Of a stretch of 14,428 bases of DNA, positions 12,753 to 14,428 are shown piece after piece. The notes under the pieces were generated by a model, which was not told the DNA's origin, ran no database searches, and saw nothing but the letters and a program-made list of their open reading frames with translations. Each line of letters begins with the position of its first letter. Positions within the stretch are counted from its first letter, which is position 1. This DNA comes from WRIS01 sp031549175. GTDB lineage: Bacteria > Actinomycetota > Coriobacteriia > Coriobacteriales > Eggerthellaceae. Position numbers and translations under genes: made by a program. Location of the stretch: the NCBI GenBank assembly GCA_031549175.1, contig JAVBQH010000084.1, forward strand, positions 1 through 14,428, read 5' to 3'.

Positions 12753-14428
12753 CTACGCATTCCCGCCGGCCTTGCTGATAATTTCTTCTGCAACACTCTT
12801 TGGAACCGGTTCATAGGAGTCGAACTGCATCGAATAGACGGCACGACCCTGTGTGGCGCTTCGCAGGTCTGTTGCATATCCAAACATTTCACTCAAAGGA
12901 ACCTTGGCATTGATGACCTTGGAGTTGCCGCGGTCTCCCATGCCTTGGATCTGGCCGCGTCGGCTGGACAGGTTGCCCATGACGTCGCCCATGTAGTTCT
13001 CGGGGGTCTCGACCTCGACGGCCATCACAGGCTCGAGGAGGACAGGGTTCGACTTCCTGAGGGCCTCCTTGATCGCCATGGAGCCCGCCACCTTGAAGGC
13101 GGCTTCCGAAGAGTCGACGTCGTGGTACGAACCGTCGACGAGCTCGACCCTAATATCAACGACCGGATAACCGGCGAGGATGCCTGAGTTGATGGCCTCC
13201 TGGATGCCGCGGTCGACCGGCGTGATGTATTCCTTGGGGATGACGCCGCCGACGATCTTGTTCTCGAACAGGTAGGTGCTGCCCGGCTCTTGCGGATACA
13301 TGTTGATGACCGCATGGCCGTACTGGCCGCGGCCGCCGGACTGGCGGACGAACTTGCCTTCGACGCCCTCGACGGCCGTCGTGGCAGTCTCGCGGTAGGC
13401 TACCTGCGGCTTGCCGACGTTTGCCTCGACCTTGAATTCACGGAGCAGACGGTCGACGATGATCTCCAAATGGAGCTCGCCCATGCCCGCGATGATGGTC
13501 TGGCCGGTTTCCTGGTTCGTCGAGACCTTGAAGGTCGGGTCTTCTTCGGCGAGCTTTTGAAGCGCGACACCCAGCTTGTCCTGCTCCGCCTTGGTCTTCG
13601 GCTCGATGGCGATGTCGATAACTGGGTCGGGGAACTCCATCGCCTCAAGGATGATCGGGGACTTCTCGTCGCAGAGGGTGTCGCCCGTGGTGGTGTCCTT
13701 CAGGCCGACAGCCGCACAGATGTCGCCGGCTGAACAGCTTTCGATATCGACGCGGTTGTTGGAGTGCATCTCGAGCAGGCGCCCGATGCGTTCCTTCTTG
13801 TCCTTGGTGGCGTTCACCACGTAGGAGCCGGCGTCAAGCTTGCCGGAGTACACGCGGAAATAGGTGAGCTTGCCGACGAAGGGGTCTGTCATGATCTTGA
13901 AGGCCAAGGCCGCAAAAGGTGCCTTGGTGTCGCTCGGGCGCTCTTCCTCCGCACCGGTCTTGGGGTTCGTGCCGGTGATGGCAGGGACGTCAAGCGGGCT
14001 CGGCATGAAGTCGATGACGGCATCGAGAAGCTCTTGGATCCCCTTGTTCTTATAGGATGAGCCGCAAAACACCGGGTTCATCTTGCAGGCGATCGTTCCG
14101 ATGCGGATGGCCTTCTTCAAATCGTCGGCCGTGACCTCCTCCTCCATGAGGACCTTTTCCATGAGGGCATCGTCGAAGTCGGCGGCCGCCTCGATCAGCT
14201 CTTGGCGGCGCAGCTCGGCCTCTTCCTTGTAGTCATCGGGAATAGGCTCTTCAGCAGGATAGATCATACCCTTGTCGTCTTCGTTGAACTGCCAAGCAGT
14301 ATTCGTTACGAGGTCGATGATGCCGTCGAAGTGATTCTCGGCTCCGATCGGGATTTGAGCTGCGATCGCAGGAGCATCAAGGCGGTCCTTCATCGTTTCG
14401 ATAGCATTGAAGAAGTCGGCACCGATAC
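12753..14428 (-). CDS. fusA: elongation factor G, partial (N-terminal GTPase end outside the window)
   Basis: Translocase of the ribosome. The window holds about 557 codons of the roughly 700 expected, running off the right edge. The reading frame continues past the first in-window Met, with GADFFNAIETMKDRLDAPA following the off-window NKMD motif. So the P-loop, switch regions and NKxD are missing only because of the window border. Visible parts: the G' insert and end of the G domain (CGSSYKNKGIQELLDAV), domain II (GKLTYFRVYSG), domain III GMGELHLEIIVDRL, domain IV RQSGGRGQYGHAVINMY, domain V with ENYMGDVMGNLSSRRGQIQG and the C-terminal YATDLRSATQGRA. It looks like a canonical house-keeping EF-G, upstream of rpsJ in the same transcription unit. 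Confidence 0.97.
   Translation of the reverse strand, partial: IGADFFNAIETMKDRLDAPAIAAQIPIGAENHFDGIIDLVTNTAWQFNEDDKGMIYPAEEPIPDDYKEEAELRRQELIEAAADFDDALMEKVLMEEEVTADDLKKAIRIGTIACKMNPVFCGSSYKNKGIQELLDAVIDFMPSPLDVPAITGTNPKTGAEEERPSDTKAPFAALAFKIMTDPFVGKLTYFRVYSGKLDAGSYVVNATKDKKERIGRLLEMHSNNRVDIESCSAGDICAAVGLKDTTTGDTLCDEKSPIILEAMEFPDPVIDIAIEPKTKAEQDKLGVALQKLAEEDPTFKVSTNQETGQTIIAGMGELHLEIIVDRLLREFKVEANVGKPQVAYRETATTAVEGVEGKFVRQSGGRGQYGHAVINMYPQEPGSTYLFENKIVGGVIPKEYITPVDRGIQEAINSGILAGYPVVDIRVELVDGSYHDVDSSEAAFKVAGSMAIKEALRKSNPVLLEPVMAVEVETPENYMGDVMGNLSSRRGQIQGMGDRGNSKVINAKVPLSEMFGYATDLRSATQGRAVYSMQFDSYEPVPKSVAEEIISKAGGNA

Noticed and set aside
1..14428. CRISPR array, tRNA/rRNA, transposase, integrase or phage genes
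   Set aside because: I looked for regularly spaced repeats, cloverleaf-like stretches in the gaps and DDE or recombinase motifs in the frames and saw none.

Overview
The window looks like a piece of chromosome from an anaerobic, fairly high-GC actinobacterium. My best guess is the Coriobacteriia (Eggerthella/Slackia-like). The reasons are the coding composition (about 60% GC or more in sampled blocks of the first gene), a very large BadF/BcrA-type activase of the kind found in obligate anaerobes next to an aromatic-acid-type MFS carrier, and actinobacterial-looking ribosomal proteins. The assignment is inference; no 16S gene or marker search was possible.

Layout. (1) 1-268: non-coding, hairpin-rich upstream region. 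(2) 269-4336, plus strand: a 1355-residue fused 2-hydroxyacyl-CoA dehydratase activase-like protein with two ASKHA ATPase domains, a Cys-rich link, a DUF2229-like section and an HgdB-like C-terminal part. It ends at a strong bidirectional hairpin. (3) 4643-5893, minus: an MFS carrier of the aromatic acid:H+ symporter type, convergent with the activase and lower in GC, with a promoter/operator-like inverted repeat upstream. (4) 10040 down to 6187, minus: a two-gene ABC operon, with a MacB/LolD-type ATPase followed by a 1047-residue FtsX-type permease. The permease carries a long, internally duplicated coiled-coil and uses a TTG start coupled to the ATPase stop. (5) 10718-10272, minus: a small multi-spanning membrane protein of unknown function. 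(6) 14428 down to 10828, minus: fusA (3' part only)-rpsJ-rplC-rplD-rplW, the front of the S10 ribosomal operon.

The point most worth attention is that the S10 operon stops after rplW. Two tandem hairpins follow it and the next genes are membrane/ABC genes, where rplB-rpsS-rplV-rpsC would be expected. tuf is also absent between fusA and rpsJ.

How the genes work together. The translation genes form one tightly packed transcription unit (gaps of 49, 14 and 21 bases, then a 1-base overlap). The ATPase and permease form one exporter or envelope-remodelling complex. The activase and MFS carrier may serve the same catabolic theme (uptake of an organic acid, then low-potential electron activation), but only proximity suggests this. 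I see no tRNA, rRNA, CRISPR array, transposase or phage gene. I did not find a convincing wholly new system; the best candidates for novelty are the split ribosomal operon, the extended activase and the duplicated coiled-coil permease.
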